Source: Acrocarpospora catenulata
GTDB taxonomy: Bacteria > Actinomycetota > Actinomycetes > Streptosporangiales > Streptosporangiaceae
Direction: 5' to 3'
Assembly (NCBI RefSeq): GCF_018476525.1
Contig: NZ_JAHCST010000031.1
Location: forward strand, 1-64,000
Length of the DNA stretch: 64,000 bases
Shown: one piece after another, positions 24,259 through 34,136 of the stretch
Position numbering within the stretch: position 1 is the first letter of the stretch
How the letters are laid out: each line of letters opens with the position of its first letter
Position numbers and translations under genes: made by a program
The notes under the pieces: model-generated
Told to the model about the DNA's origin: nothing
The model's database searches: none
The model's input: the letters and a program-made list of their open reading frames with translations, nothing else

Positions 24259-25539
24259 GCCTTCACGGAGCAGCGCAAGAATCTCGCGCGGGGGCGAATT
24301 CCGATGCCGAAGCAGTCGCACGCGAACACCGGTGAGGTCATCGAGAATTTCGTCCGGGCGATCGGAGAGATCGAGCACGTACGTGTGATCGCGGCCACGC
24401 CGGAGAGTGCGCTGGCCGGGTTGAAGGATCAGGTGCTGCAGCGTTCGCCCGGCCGGAAGAAGGATGGCGTGAAGACCGGTGCCAGCGACAGCACATGGTT
24501 GCGTGACGTGCTGGCCGCCGCCGACGGCTCAGCGGAGCAGTTGCTGTTCCTCACCCAGGACAAGGACATCAGAGACGCCTGCCAGGCTTGGGGAATCGCG
24601 GCCCCGCTGACGCGCACCAGGAGACAACTCCGTTCCACCCTCTTCGAGGTCACCATCGACGACGGGCATGCGACACGGGCAGTGGTGCGATATCTCCTGG
24701 AACAGCTGCCGATCGGTCTGAGCCCGGGTGACCAGGTCACCCGGTTCGACATCGGTAACACGCCCAGCCTGGACCGGGCGGTGCAGTCCAGCGACCTGGT
24801 CGACGCGCTGGACGCGCATGTTCTCGGGGCGAGCGTGACCCGGCTGACCGCCCTGGCCGGACTGGACAGGGTCACCGTCGAATCCGACCCAGCCGATACG
24901 GAGGAAGCGGCGGATACACCGCGTGGACCCGGCGATCTCGGATCGGCCTGCCACCATCAGGTGTCGGCGACGGTGTTCTTTCTCGCCGACGCGCAGGCCA
25001 CGATAGACGAGCCGTTCCAGGGCGTGGATTTTCCGCCGACCAGGACTCTGGAATACCAGGATGCGTTCGTCCGGGCGGATTTGATATTCCATCTGACCGA
25101 CGGCGTGATAACAGGAGTGTCATCCCAAGGGGACGCCTATGTGAGCCTGCCGGACCTCACGTACGCCGAGCCCGAGGACGCCCTGCAGGATATTCGCGAA
25201 GCCCTTTCCTGCGTGCCGGGTCTCACCGTACCGGACGATCTGGAATCGCGGAGGGGCGAGCACCTCCTGAAGGTCAAGGACAGTGACGCCGGCCTCACCC
25301 TGACCTGGCGGTCACACGATAACTGGGCCTTTACCCTGGAGCTCAGGAACGGCGACGAATACGACTATTTCGAAGTCTCCTGTGAATACAACGTGGACGC
25401 CTGGGTGGGCGGCAAAGATGGATTTCACATGGCAGATCCTTACTACCTTGTCGTAGAAGAAGGAGACCTTTCGCCGCACAATCCCCTCTGGTCGATGCCG
25501 GCCTGGATTATCCAACGTCTCGACTGGTCCACGGAGTAA
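24259..25539 (+). pseudogene. PIN-like gene, 3' fragment
   Basis: About 427 residues that continue the PIN-like protein after the insertion. The C-terminal PIN acidic residues are visible in TGASDSTWLRDVL and FLTQDKDIRDAC (about residues 75-115 of this fragment). A longer C-terminal region (about 125-425) of no known family follows, rich in acidic residues. A reading frame opens at the GTG at 24253, which belongs to the end of the insertion element, so a truncated protein could still be made. Removing the element would join both fragments without a stop codon. With the N-terminal acidic residues missing, nuclease activity of this part alone is unlikely. Confidence 0.7.
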
Positions 25540-25543
25540 ACCG

Positions 25544-26236
25544 TCAGGCCCTCGTGAGCAGGATCTGGGCCAGTTCGTGGGGCTGGGAGAACATGGGCCA
25601 GTGGCCGGTGTTCATTTTGAGTAGGCGCCAGTTGTCGTTTTTCAGTAGGGCGGTGACGTCGTCGGCGGGGTGTTCGCCGTCGAGGAGGCATTTGATGTAG
25701 GTGGCGGGGAGGTCGGCGAGGGGGCGGGGCAGGATGGCGGCTTCGGTCAGGGTGGGGCCGGGGTGAGGGGTTGAACCGGTGACTATGCAGTCGATCTGGG
25801 TGGGGGTCAGGCCCTGGCCCGCGTAGTCGGCTGCGGTGAGGGGGGACCAGAAGCCGCCGGTTTCGGCGATGGAGGCTTCCACGATGGGGCGGCCGTAGGG
25901 CCAGGCGGAGACGAAGGACTCGCCGTCGGCGGGGACGTTGGCGTCGACGAAGACCACGTGGGAGAGGCGGTCGCCGATGTGTTCGGCGGCCTGGCCGACG
26001 GGGATGCCGGAGTAGCTGTGGCCGACCAGGATGACGTCGTGGAGGTCGCGGTGGTGGACTTCTTGGACGATGTCCTGGACGTGAGTCTGCTGGCCGGCCG
26101 GGAGGTGGCGTTTCTCCGCGAGGCCGGACAGGGTCAACGGGTGGGCACCGTGGCCGGCGGCGCGTAGTTCCGGGACCACCTCGTCCCATGCCCATGCACC
26201 CAGCCACGCCCCCGCTACCAGCACGAATTCACTCAT
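25544..26236 (-). CDS. Alpha/beta-hydrolase (esterase-like)
   Basis: A 230-residue alpha/beta-hydrolase of the plant-esterase-like group. The oxyanion loop lies near GAWLGAWAW, the nucleophile is Ser74 in VGHSYSG, and the C-terminal histidine is in NTGHWPMFSQP. It converges on the broken PIN-like gene with a gap of only 4 bp. Substrate is unknown. No signal peptide is seen, so it should be cytoplasmic. Confidence 0.85.
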   Translation of the reverse strand: MSEFVLVAGAWLGAWAWDEVVPELRAAGHGAHPLTLSGLAEKRHLPAGQQTHVQDIVQEVHHRDLHDVILVGHSYSGIPVGQAAEHIGDRLSHVVFVDANVPADGESFVSAWPYGRPIVEASIAETGGFWSPLTAADYAGQGLTPTQIDCIVTGSTPHPGPTLTEAAILPRPLADLPATYIKCLLDGEHPADDVTALLKNDNWRLLKMNTGHWPMFSQPHELAQILLTRA

Positions 26237-26407
26237 GAAGGCAACGTAGCGGAGGGCTCCGACAGAACTCGCCCTCGGTCAGGCGGTCACCACAGGGCTC
26301 GGCGTTCCTGGTCCAGGCCCACTCCACAGCAGACCTGCCGCTGAGCGGCCGTGATCTGAAGGCGGGTCAGCCAGGGAACGAACTCCAAAGGCTGAGCGAC
26401 CGGTGCC

Positions 26408-27265
26408 TCAGCGGTCGAGGAACGCGCGCATCAGCCGGATGACCTTGTCGAGGGCGCTCTCCAGCAGGAAGTGGCCGCCCTCCAGCAGGTGGACCTGGGC
26501 GTCCGGCAGATCCTGGGCGAACGCCCGCGCCCCCTCCGGACCGAACACCGGGTCGTCCTTGCCCCAGACGGCGAGCAGGGGCGGCCGGTGCGCACGGAAA
26601 TACTCATGCAGTCGGCCATAGAGCGGGATATTGCTGGCGTAGTCCCGGAAGAGCGCCAGTTGCACCCGGTCGTTCCCTGGACGGGAGATCAGCGCGTAGT
26701 CGTGGTGCCAGGTGTCCGGGCTGACCAGGGTCTCGTCGGGCACCCCGGTCAGGTACTGCCACCTGATCGCCTCCGGCGTGAACGCCTGCCGCACGACCTT
26801 CTCGGTCTCCGGGTTCTGCTCGCGGTGGTAGGCCCAGATCGGCTCCCAGAATTCCGGTACGAACCCGGCCTCGTAGCCGTTGCCGTTCTGGCTGATGATC
26901 GCGGTGACCGCGCCCGGGTCGCGCAGGGCCAGCCGCCAGCCGATGGGCGCGCCGTAGTCCTGGACATACATCGTGTAGTGCGTGACACGCAGGTGCTCCA
27001 GCAGGGCCGCCGTGAGGCCGGCCAGCGCGTCGAAGGTGTAGTCGAACTCCTCCACCGGGGGCGCGTCGGACAGGCCGAACCCCAGATGGTCGGGGGCGAT
27101 CACCCGGTAGTCGCGGGCCAGATCCGGGATGAGGTGCCGGAACATGAACGAACTGGTCGGATAACCGTGCAGCAGCACCAGCGTCGGCGCGTTCGGCGGC
27201 CCCGCCTCCCGGTAGAACAACCGCCGCCCGTGCACCATGGCATAACGGTGATGAACATCGACCAT
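26408..27265 (-). CDS. Alpha/beta-hydrolase with Asp nucleophile (epoxide hydrolase/dehalogenase-like)
   Basis: A 285-residue enzyme. The oxyanion motif HGYPTSSFMF, the nucleophile motif VQDYGAPIGW with Asp in place of Ser, the acid in GKDDPVFG and His in EGGHFLLES match epoxide hydrolases and haloalkane dehalogenases. The next Asp-Tyr-Gly-Ala-Pro stretch is shared by both groups, so the reaction cannot be decided. I start at MVDVHHRYAM (27265), behind GAGAGGGGG; a start 23 codons upstream is less likely. Single gene. Confidence 0.85.
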   Translation of the reverse strand: MVDVHHRYAMVHGRRLFYREAGPPNAPTLVLLHGYPTSSFMFRHLIPDLARDYRVIAPDHLGFGLSDAPPVEEFDYTFDALAGLTAALLEHLRVTHYTMYVQDYGAPIGWRLALRDPGAVTAIISQNGNGYEAGFVPEFWEPIWAYHREQNPETEKVVRQAFTPEAIRWQYLTGVPDETLVSPDTWHHDYALISRPGNDRVQLALFRDYASNIPLYGRLHEYFRAHRPPLLAVWGKDDPVFGPEGARAFAQDLPDAQVHLLEGGHFLLESALDKVIRLMRAFLDR

Positions 27266-27394
27266 GACCCAACCCCCTCTCCGCCCGATCAAATCAAATC
27301 GTGACGTATCGGACAAATGTTTAGACGAGTTCATAGGGGTTAGAGGGGAAGAAAAACACCTGCCATTGAATCTCTGCCACGGGAACGATTAACG

Positions 27395-27976
27395 ATGCCT
27401 TTCACCATTCCCCCAATTACCGCGGCCTGGCGGCACCTGGGCGACCGCTCCGGCTTCGAGGTCGTCTACTTCTCCACGTACGACAACGGCTGGCGGGCCG
27501 AAGGCTGCACCACGGCCGCGGAGAACGACCAAACCTGGATGGTCCGCTACGACATCCGCCTGGACGCCACCTGGACCACCCGCACCGCCCAGATCTGGGG
27601 CCGCTCCTCCACCGGCCCGTGGTCCACCCTCCTGGAATCAGACGGCCAGGGAAACTGGCTGGTCAACGGCGAACCCGCCCCCCACCTGACCGGCTGCCAC
27701 GACGTCGACCTGGAATCCTCGGCGATGACCAACACCTTCCCCATCCACCGCATGGACCCACCCGCCAACACCAAGACCCCCGCCCCAGCCGCATACGTCC
27801 GCATCGGCGACCGCCCCGTAGACCGCCTCGACCAGACCTACCTCCGCCTCCCCGACGACGGCCCCCACCTCCGCTACGACTACGCCTCCCCCGCCTTCGA
27901 CTTCACCTGCGTCCTGATCTTCGACGAATCCGGCCTCGTCCTCGACTACCCAGAAATCGCAATCCGCACCCAATAA
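27395..27976 (+). CDS. Putative glycolipid-binding (DUF1089) protein
   Basis: A 193-residue protein matching the putative glycolipid-binding family. Typical positions are GFEVVYFSTYDNGWRAEGCTTA at the start, WLVNGEPAPHLTGCHDVDLESSAMTNTFPI in the middle and FDESGLVLDYP near the end. The family is widespread in actinobacteria and proteobacteria and is functionally uncharacterised; lipid binding is a database-level inference. No signal peptide or membrane segment. Confidence 0.85.
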   Translation: MPFTIPPITAAWRHLGDRSGFEVVYFSTYDNGWRAEGCTTAAENDQTWMVRYDIRLDATWTTRTAQIWGRSSTGPWSTLLESDGQGNWLVNGEPAPHLTGCHDVDLESSAMTNTFPIHRMDPPANTKTPAPAAYVRIGDRPVDRLDQTYLRLPDDGPHLRYDYASPAFDFTCVLIFDESGLVLDYPEIAIRTQ

Positions 27977-28017
27977 CCCCCAACCGGAAATCACCTCGAA
28001 CTCGCTGTGCGGGATGG

Positions 28018-28353
28018 CTAGTCCAGGCGGTTGTGGGTGTTGTGGTCGTTCTCGGGGAAGGCGATGACGTCGTCGGTGATGCGGATGGCGTGGCCGATGG
28101 GGAGGGCGGCTACCAGGAGGGCGGCGCAGACCCAGAACATCACCCAGTTGTTCAGGATGAGGGCGAGGCCGCCGCAGGTGAAGACCAGGAGGACGGCGGA
28201 GACGAAGATCCAGGAGATGGGGCGGCCGTGTTGCTGGGCGTTCTCGGCGATGGGCCGTTGTCGGTGCCGGGGGATCTCGACCCGGTGCTTGGGTGGTTCG
28301 CGTCGCGGGTCTTGGTGCCGACCTGGGTCACGGGGCCTGTGCGGATCGCTCAC
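28018..28353 (-). CDS. Small two-helix membrane protein
   Basis: A 111-residue protein with a charged N-terminal 45 residues rich in Arg, His and Pro, then two membrane segments (about 47-66 and 69-88) and a short acidic tail. The core HGRPISWIFVSAVLL resembles the small actinobacterial proteins named for an HGxxPAAW motif, but the motif itself is not intact. GTG start with AGGAAG upstream. It diverges from the phosphatase gene. Function unknown. Confidence 0.65.
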   Translation of the reverse strand: MSDPHRPRDPGRHQDPRREPPKHRVEIPRHRQRPIAENAQQHGRPISWIFVSAVLLVFTCGGLALILNNWVMFWVCAALLVAALPIGHAIRITDDVIAFPENDHNTHNRLD

Positions 28354-28501
28354 AACGCTTCCTGGTTACCCACTCCTTCCCTACCCCCACACACCATTTG
28401 TCGGGATTTTTCCTGAAAAAGGGCTGTGACCTGCTGTTATGCAGTCATTCTCGGGATTGGGGGTAGGTGATGGGAGAACTGCGCACGGTGAGGGAGACGT
28501 C

Positions 28502-29668
28502 ATGGACGGCGACCTGAGCTCGGGAGAACAGGTCCTGCACGACCTGCTCGACGCCGCGCACCTCGCGCCACCCGACGCCATCCCGGACACGGTCGCCCGC
28601 TTCGCCACCCGGCTGGGCATCCTCGGCCTGGCCGTCTACCTCTGCGACGTACGCCAGGAGCTGCTGGTCCCCCTCGGCACCGGCGACGAGCCGCTCTCCG
28701 TGGACGGCACCCTGGCCGGGCTCTGCTACCGCACGATCCGCGCCCAGCACAGCGTGGCCGAGGGCAGGGTACGCCTCTGGCTGCCACTGATCGACGGCAT
28801 CGACCGACTCGGCGTGATCGAGCTGACCATGGACTCCTGCGACTCGGCCATGCGCCGCCGGTGCGAGACGCTGGCCTCCGTCACCGCGCTCCTGCTGATC
28901 AGCAAGACCGCCTACAGCGACACCTTCCCGCGGACCCGGCGCCGGGAGCGCATGTCGCTGGCCTCCGAGATGGAGTGGGCGTTCATGCCGCCGCTCACCT
29001 TCGGCACCGACCGGTTCACCATCAGCGGGGTGATCGAACCGGCGTACGAGGTGGGGGGTGACGCGTTCGACTACAGCCTGCTCGGCGACCGGCTCCAGGT
29101 CTCGGTCTTCGACTCCATCGGCCACGACCTGGAGTCCGGCCTAATCGCCAGCGTCTGCCTGGCCAGTTGCCGCAACGCCCGCAGGTCCGGCGGCACACTG
29201 ACCGACATCGTGGAGCTGGCCGACTGCGCGGTGCACGAGCGGTTCGGCAGCTCCCGCTTCGTCACCGGCGTGCTGGCCGAGCTGGACGTCACCTCCGGCC
29301 TGCTGACCTGGATCAACTGCGGCCATCCCGTGCCGCTGCTGATCCGCGGCGGCAGGGTCATCAAGCAGCTGGACCGGCCGCCGCGCCTGCCGCTCGGCCT
29401 GGGCGGGTCGATCGCCACCCAGGTCTACGAGGAGCGGCTGGAGGAGGGCGACCAGGTGCTCTTCTACACCGACGGCGTGCTGGAGGCCCGCTCGCCGGAC
29501 GGGGAGCTCTTCGGCATGGAGCGCCTCACCGACCTGGTCACCCGGAGCGACACCACCGCCCTCCCGGTCGCGGAGTCCCTCCGCCGCCTGGCCCGTACGC
29601 TGGTCGAGTACCAGAACGGAAGGCTCCGCGACGACGCCACCGCGGTCCTCCTCCAGTGGCGGCCGTGA
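28502..29668 (+). CDS. SpoIIE-type PP2C phosphatase with GAF-like sensor
   Basis: A 388-residue regulator: a GAF-like domain (about 10-150) followed by a PP2C-type SpoIIE phosphatase domain (about 180-388). The phosphatase motifs include EVGGDAFDYSLLGDRLQVSVFDSIGHDLESG, INCGHPVPLLI, LFYTDGVLEARSPDGELFG and the terminal RDDATAVLLQW. In actinomycetes such proteins dephosphorylate anti-sigma antagonists and so control alternative sigma factors. I choose the ATG at 28502, preceded by GGGAG; a start 21 codons earlier is weaker. No kinase or antagonist gene is adjacent. Confidence 0.88.
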   Translation: MDGDLSSGEQVLHDLLDAAHLAPPDAIPDTVARFATRLGILGLAVYLCDVRQELLVPLGTGDEPLSVDGTLAGLCYRTIRAQHSVAEGRVRLWLPLIDGIDRLGVIELTMDSCDSAMRRRCETLASVTALLLISKTAYSDTFPRTRRRERMSLASEMEWAFMPPLTFGTDRFTISGVIEPAYEVGGDAFDYSLLGDRLQVSVFDSIGHDLESGLIASVCLASCRNARRSGGTLTDIVELADCAVHERFGSSRFVTGVLAELDVTSGLLTWINCGHPVPLLIRGGRVIKQLDRPPRLPLGLGGSIATQVYEERLEEGDQVLFYTDGVLEARSPDGELFGMERLTDLVTRSDTTALPVAESLRRLARTLVEYQNGRLRDDATAVLLQWRP

Positions 29669-29720
29669 GCTCCAAGTTCGGCGCAGGTCAACGGCAAGTC
29701 GGTTTCCGCACACTGGCCGC

Positions 29721-30257
29721 ATGACGGAATTCCTCGACGCCTTCAACCATGTCACCCCCACCCGCGGCCCCGGTCCCGGCCTGCTTGGGAAGGTCATCCT
29801 GGTGGCCCTCTGGCTGGCCGTCTGCGTGCTCCCCATGGTGTTCTCGGTGACCGCCATCCAGCTGGCCACCGGCCGGATCGGCACCCCCGGCACCCTCACG
29901 GTCACCTCCTGCCAGGACCTCGGCCGGGGCCGGTACGACTGCAAGGGCACCTTCACCCCCGACTCCGGCGGCCAGGCGGTACCGGTGGCGGCCTCTCCCG
30001 ACTCCGACGCGGGCGACGTCGTCCGCGCCCAGCTCACCCCGGAGGGGGACCGCGCCGTGCCCGCCGGCACTGCGGGCCTGCTCGCCGCCCTCGCCCTCCC
30101 GGCCGTCGGCGTCGGCGGCCTGGGTTTCCTCCCGTACGTGCTGCTCTACTGGAGCGGCGTCCGCCGGGGGCGGCGAGCGGCGGTGATCGCCGGGACGGCG
30201 GTGACCGGGGCCGGTCTGCTGATGGCGATCGTGGGAGTGGCGGCCGCCGTCGTGTAA
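29721..30257 (+). CDS. Membrane protein of unknown function
   Basis: A 178-residue protein with an N-terminal helix (about 21-48), an extracytoplasmic stretch of about 70 residues with a Cys pair (TSCQDLGRGRYDCKG), and two C-terminal helices (about 117-140 and 153-178). I do not recognise the family. The layout resembles small actinobacterial DUF membrane proteins. It lies upstream of the TetR/ABC operon but is separated from it by a palindromic operator candidate. Confidence 0.6.
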   Translation: MTEFLDAFNHVTPTRGPGPGLLGKVILVALWLAVCVLPMVFSVTAIQLATGRIGTPGTLTVTSCQDLGRGRYDCKGTFTPDSGGQAVPVAASPDSDAGDVVRAQLTPEGDRAVPAGTAGLLAALALPAVGVGGLGFLPYVLLYWSGVRRGRRAAVIAGTAVTGAGLLMAIVGVAAAVV

Positions 30258-30260
30258 AGG

Positions 30261-30276
30261 CTATACGTACGTATAG
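30261..30276. promoter_or_regulatory. 16-bp perfect palindrome, likely TetR operator
   Basis: CTATACGTACGTATAG is perfectly symmetric and lies 33 bp before the TetR gene start, the usual position for self-repression of a TetR/ABC exporter operon. A second, looser inverted repeat (CGTTGT, 8 bases, ACAACG) spans 30299-30318 across the start codon. Confidence 0.7.
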
Positions 30277-30308
30277 CGGGCGATTCAAGCGAGTAGTACG
30301 TTGTTTGT

Positions 30309-30968
30309 GTGTACAACGACCCAGAAGACCTGACCGCGCGAGCTCGGATCCGAGACGCGGCGATGGCACAGTTCGGGGAGCACGGCTTCGAACGCGCCAC
30401 CATCCGGGCCATCGCGGAGCAGGCAGGCGTGTCCCCCGGCCTGGTGCGGCACCACTTCGGGTCCAAGCAGGGCCTGCGGGACGCCTGCGACGACCATCTG
30501 GTCAAGCTCGTCCGCCGGTTGAACGCCGACGTCCGCGGGGCCGACCTGGCCAAGCTTGAGACGAACCCCGTGGCGGCGAGCCGGGCGGCCATGAAGCCGT
30601 ACCAGCGGTATGTCGGGCGGGCGCTCGCCGAGGGCGCGGCGGCGAAGCTCTTCGACGAGATGGTCAAGCTCAGCGAGGAATGGCAGACCGACGCCGACCG
30701 GGCCCGCTCCGAACGCTCCGACGTCCCCCCGCGGGTCAGAGCCGCGATCGGGACCGCGATGGCGCTCTCCGTCGCAGTGCTGCACGAGCACCTCACCCGC
30801 GTCCTGGGCGTGGAGCTGGACAGCCCGGAGGGCGACCTGCTGCTGGCCAGAGCCCTGCTCGACATCTACTCGCACCCGATCATGAGCGTCGAGGACGCCG
30901 CGGCCGCCCGGGCCGCGATCGACCGGGTGTCCACTCCCCACCGAGTCCAGGAGGCTCGCGATGAATGA
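30309..30968 (+). CDS. TetR-family repressor
   Basis: A 219-residue regulator. The N-terminal helix-turn-helix (about 12-58; [41 protein letters not shown] pattern, in parts) is typical of TetR. The C-terminal two thirds form the ligand-binding helices. It begins with GTG and its end overlaps the ABC ATPase gene by 8 bp, so the three genes form one operon. It probably represses the exporter until a hydrophobic compound is bound, acting at the 16-bp palindrome upstream. Confidence 0.9.
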   Translation: MYNDPEDLTARARIRDAAMAQFGEHGFERATIRAIAEQAGVSPGLVRHHFGSKQGLRDACDDHLVKLVRRLNADVRGADLAKLETNPVAASRAAMKPYQRYVGRALAEGAAAKLFDEMVKLSEEWQTDADRARSERSDVPPRVRAAIGTAMALSVAVLHEHLTRVLGVELDSPEGDLLLARALLDIYSHPIMSVEDAAAARAAIDRVSTPHRVQEARDE

Positions 30969-31854
30969 CGCCATCTCGGTTACCGGGCTGATCAAGACCT
31001 TCGGCTCCACCAAGGCGCTGAACGGTCTCACCCTGTCCGTACGCACCGGGGAGGTGCACGGCTTTCTCGGCCCCAACGGCGCGGGGAAGACCACCACGAT
31101 CCGGGTGCTGCTCGGGCTGCTCCGGGCCGACTCCGGCACCGTCTCCCTGCTCGGCGGCGACCCCTGGCGGGACGCGGTGCGCCTGCACCGCCGCCTGGCG
31201 TACGTGCCAGGGGACGTGAACCTGTGGCCCAACCTGACCGGCGGGGAGGCCATCGACCTCTTCGGCGACCTGCGCGGCGGGCTTGACCTGGCCCGGCGGG
31301 CCGAGCTGGTGGACCGATTCCAGCTGGATCCCACCAAGCGGTGCCGTACCTACTCCAAGGGGAACCGGCAGAAGGTGGCGCTGGTGGCGGCGTTCGCGTC
31401 CGACGTCGAGCTGTTCGTGCTGGACGAGCCCACCTCGGGGCTGGACCCGCTGATGGAGGCGGCCTTCCAGCAGACCGTGCGCGAGGTGCGCGGCCAGGGC
31501 GCCACCGTACTGCTGAGCAGCCACATCTTCGCCGAGGTCGAGGCGCTCTGCGACCGGGTGAGCATCATCAGGGAGGGCGCCACCGTCGAGTCGGGCACCC
31601 TCGCCGAGCTGCGCCACCTGACCCGCACCTCGGTGGCCGTGGAGGCGAACGGGCCGATCACCGGCCTGGCCGGGCTGCCCGGCGTGCACGATCTGGTGGC
31701 CGACGGCAGCCGGACCCGGTTCGACGTGGACGCGGCGGAACTCCCCTCGGTGCTGCGGCATCTGGGCAAGTTCGAGGTCCGGGCGATGACCAGCCATCCC
31801 CCCACGCTGGAGGAGCTGTTCATGCGCCACTACGGCCAGAAGGCCGCGTCATGA
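30961..31854 (+). CDS. ABC exporter ATPase
   Basis: A 297-residue ABC-2-type ATPase. Walker A is GPNGAGKTT, the Q-loop region is followed by an altered signature YSKGNRQKV instead of LSGGQ, Walker B is [13 protein letters not shown], and the H-loop is in LLSSHIF. The C-terminal 70 residues form the small regulatory domain common in drug exporters. Overlaps the permease gene by 4 bp (ATGA). It powers export of a lipophilic compound together with the permease. Confidence 0.92.
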   Translation: MNDAISVTGLIKTFGSTKALNGLTLSVRTGEVHGFLGPNGAGKTTTIRVLLGLLRADSGTVSLLGGDPWRDAVRLHRRLAYVPGDVNLWPNLTGGEAIDLFGDLRGGLDLARRAELVDRFQLDPTKRCRTYSKGNRQKVALVAAFASDVELFVLDEPTSGLDPLMEAAFQQTVREVRGQGATVLLSSHIFAEVEALCDRVSIIREGATVESGTLAELRHLTRTSVAVEANGPITGLAGLPGVHDLVADGSRTRFDVDAAELPSVLRHLGKFEVRAMTSHPPTLEELFMRHYGQKAAS

Positions 31855-33458
31855 CCGCGGGCGCCTGGCGCCTGGTCCGGCTGGCCCTGCGCCGGGACCG
31901 GGTGCGCCTGCCGATCTGGATCCTGGTCGCCATGGCGGTGACGGCGGCCGGCGTCGCCGCCGTAGTGGACGAGTTCCCCGACGAGGCGAGCCGGGCCGAG
32001 GCGCTCCAGGGCGCCGCGACCAGCCCGGCGGTGCTGCTCATGCGGGGCGTGCCCGTCGGCACCAGCCTGGGCGCGGTGGTGAACTTCCGCAACCTGGCGT
32101 CCCTGCTGGTGCTGGCCGCGCTGCTGAGCACCTTCGCGGTGGTCCGGCACACCCGGCAGAACGAGGAGACCGGGCGGGCCGAACTGGTCGGCGCGGGCAG
32201 CGTCGGCCGGTACGCCGGGCTCATCGCCGCCCTGGTGGTGGCCTGCGGCGCCAGCCTGGTGCTCGGCCTGGCGATCACCCTCACGCTGCTGGGCTCGGGG
32301 CTGCCGGCGGCCGGGTCGCTGGCCTTCGGCACCGCGTGCGCGCTCACCGGGATGGCGTTCGCGGGCATCGCCGCCGTTTCCGCGCAGCTGTTCACCGGCG
32401 CCCGCGCCGCCAACGCCTGCGCCGCCGCGCTGGTCGGCGTCGCCTATCTGGTACGCGGGATCGGCGACGCGCTGGGCGAGGTCACCCCCGACGGGGTCAC
32501 CACCGCCTGGCCGTCCTGGTTGTCGCCGATCGGCTGGGGCATGCTGGCCCGCCCGTACGGCGAGGAGCGCTGGTGGGTGCTCGTCCTGCCGGTGCTGCTG
32601 CTGGCCGCCTGCGTGGCGGGCGCGTTCGCGCTGGCCGGGCGGCGGGACCTGGGCGGCGGCCTGATCCCCGACCGGCCGGGTCCCGCCACCGGGTCGCTGC
32701 ACGGGCCGCTCGGGCTGGCCTGGCGGCTGAACCGGGGACTGGTGTACGGCTGGGTGATCGGGGCGGCGGTGGCCGGGGCCGGGATCGGCTCGCTCGGCGC
32801 CACCGTACGGGACGCGATGACGGCCAACGCGGGCGCCGTCAAGGTGATCAACCAGCTCGCCGGCGGGGCGGGCGGGCAGCTGGTGGACGTCTTCTTCGCG
32901 GCGATGATGAACGTGTTCGGGGTGCTGGCGGCGAGCTTCGCCGTACAGGCCCTGCTGCGGTTGCGGGCGGAGGAGGCGGGCGGGCCCGGTGAGGCGGTGC
33001 TGGCCACGGCCGTCGGCAGGAGCCGGTGGGTGGCCGCCCATCTGGCCTGCGCGGCCGGGGGCGCGGCGGCCGTGCTGCTGGCCGCCGGGGTCGCGATGGG
33101 GCTCGCCGACGCCGCCGCCGGAGGCGAGGAGGGCGTGCTGACGATGGCCGGGGCCGGGCTGGCGCAGTTGCCCGCCGCGCTCACGCTGGCCGGGTTCGTG
33201 GTGCTGGTCTTCGGGGCGTTGCCGAGGTTCGCGGTGGCGCTGGCCTGGGCGGGGCTGGTGGCCACCATCGTGTGGGGGATGTTCGGGGACATGCTCGGGC
33301 TGCCCGACGCGGTCCGGGACCTGTCGCCGTTCAGCCACGTCCCTGCCGTACCGGCGGTGGCCGCCACTCCTGGGCCGATCCTGGCGCTGGTCGGGGTGGC
33401 GGCGGCGCTGGCGGTCGGCGGGATGGCGCTGTTCCGCCATCGGGACCTGGCGCCCTGA
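31851..33458 (+). CDS. ABC-2 exporter permease (polyketide-exporter type)
   Basis: A 535-residue permease with about 12 membrane helices, twice the size of a simple ABC-2 permease and so a fused two-half form. The layout and the segments [13 protein letters not shown] and [17 protein letters not shown] match the group annotated as exporters of polyketide antibiotics (tetronasin-type). ATG overlaps the ATPase stop. It lies about 3.7 kb before the polyketide synthase, which makes a functional link possible but not proven. Confidence 0.85.
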   Translation: MTAGAWRLVRLALRRDRVRLPIWILVAMAVTAAGVAAVVDEFPDEASRAEALQGAATSPAVLLMRGVPVGTSLGAVVNFRNLASLLVLAALLSTFAVVRHTRQNEETGRAELVGAGSVGRYAGLIAALVVACGASLVLGLAITLTLLGSGLPAAGSLAFGTACALTGMAFAGIAAVSAQLFTGARAANACAAALVGVAYLVRGIGDALGEVTPDGVTTAWPSWLSPIGWGMLARPYGEERWWVLVLPVLLLAACVAGAFALAGRRDLGGGLIPDRPGPATGSLHGPLGLAWRLNRGLVYGWVIGAAVAGAGIGSLGATVRDAMTANAGAVKVINQLAGGAGGQLVDVFFAAMMNVFGVLAASFAVQALLRLRAEEAGGPGEAVLATAVGRSRWVAAHLACAAGGAAAVLLAAGVAMGLADAAAGGEEGVLTMAGAGLAQLPAALTLAGFVVLVFGALPRFAVALAWAGLVATIVWGMFGDMLGLPDAVRDLSPFSHVPAVPAVAATPGPILALVGVAAALAVGGMALFRHRDLAP

Positions 33459-33463
33459 CCCCT

Positions 33464-33498
33464 GGACCGGCCCGGCGCCTCACGCGCCGGGCTGGTCC
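33464..33498. terminator. Bidirectional terminator hairpin
   Basis: GGACCGGCCCGGCGC pairs with GCGCCGGGCTGGTCC over 15 positions with one mismatch and a 5-base loop. It serves the convergent permease and GtrA genes; the GtrA stop codon (33480-33482) sits at the loop. Confidence 0.75.
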
Positions 33499-33962
33499 AC
33501 CTGGGCGTCCGAGCGCACCACGCGCAGTTCGGGCTTGCCGCGCACGACCACCGGCAGGAACACCCAGCGACGGTAGGCCCAGAAGCGGAACACCGTGCCG
33601 ATGATCACGCCCAGCAGGTTGGCGGCGTTGAGGGCGACGGGGTTGCTCAGCTGGAGGGTGTACTCGGTGAAGCCCACGCAGAGCACCTGGATCAGCAGGC
33701 CGATGCCGTTGAAGACCGCGAACAGCGCGAACTCCTGGGCCTGGGCGACGTTGCCGGGGCGGCGCCAGGTCCAGTACCGGTGGGCGAGGTAGGTGAACGC
33801 GCAGGCCGTGACGGTGGCCAGCACGACCGAGGTCAGCGGTCCCAGGCCGATGCCGTAGCGGAGCAGGTTCGCTCCGGGGACGCTGATCACGAAGCCGATC
33901 GCGCCGATCATGCCGAACTTCGCGACTTCTTGCACCATGGGGGACAGCCGGGCCAGACGCAT
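33480..33962 (-). CDS. GtrA-family membrane protein (second copy in window)
   Basis: A protein of about 160 residues with four membrane helices (VAKFGMIGAIGFVISVPGANLL; LTSVVLATVTACAFTYLAHRYWTW; FALFAVFNGIGLLIQVLC; NAANLLGVIIGTVFRFWAYRRWVF), a complete GtrA domain. I use the ATG at 33962 because a LacI-type palindrome at 34007-34024 lies inside the longer reading frame that starts at 34049. It is divergent from the GH3 gene. A role in flipping lipid-linked sugars is the family expectation. Confidence 0.8.
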   Translation of the reverse strand: MRLARLSPMVQEVAKFGMIGAIGFVISVPGANLLRYGIGLGPLTSVVLATVTACAFTYLAHRYWTWRRPGNVAQAQEFALFAVFNGIGLLIQVLCVGFTEYTLQLSNPVALNAANLLGVIIGTVFRFWAYRRWVFLPVVVRGKPELRVVRSDAQVDQPGA

Positions 33963-34006
33963 GCGCTCGATGGTAGCCAGCCCCAGGTAAAGGCCCGCCA
34001 GACCCT

Positions 34007-34024
34007 TGGGAGAACGCTCTCCCA
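34007..34024. promoter_or_regulatory. LacI-family box 1 (CebR-like), GtrA side
   Basis: TGGGAGAACGCTCTCCCA has perfect 7-bp arms around ACGC and closely resembles the cellobiose-regulator (CebR) operator TGGGAGCGCTCCCA of Streptomyces. It lies 45 bp upstream of the chosen GtrA start. Confidence 0.65.
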
Positions 34025-34136
34025 CGTTCAAGTCACCTCTCTCGATCATCAGTTATCGACATGTAATAAATCGAAAAATAAGCCACCGGCATGCGGATTT
34101 GGAAGAACTTCCCTGGCCAAGGGAGGTCTCTTCAGT

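Noticed and set aside
23355-24268. Target-site duplication of the IS5-type element
   Set aside because: Flanks GGGCT and GCCTT do not match convincingly in any register; the element borders are therefore left approximate.
26449-26464. GAGGGCGCTCTCC as a further LacI-type box
   Set aside because: It is imperfect and lies inside the coding sequence of a hydrolase, far from any start.
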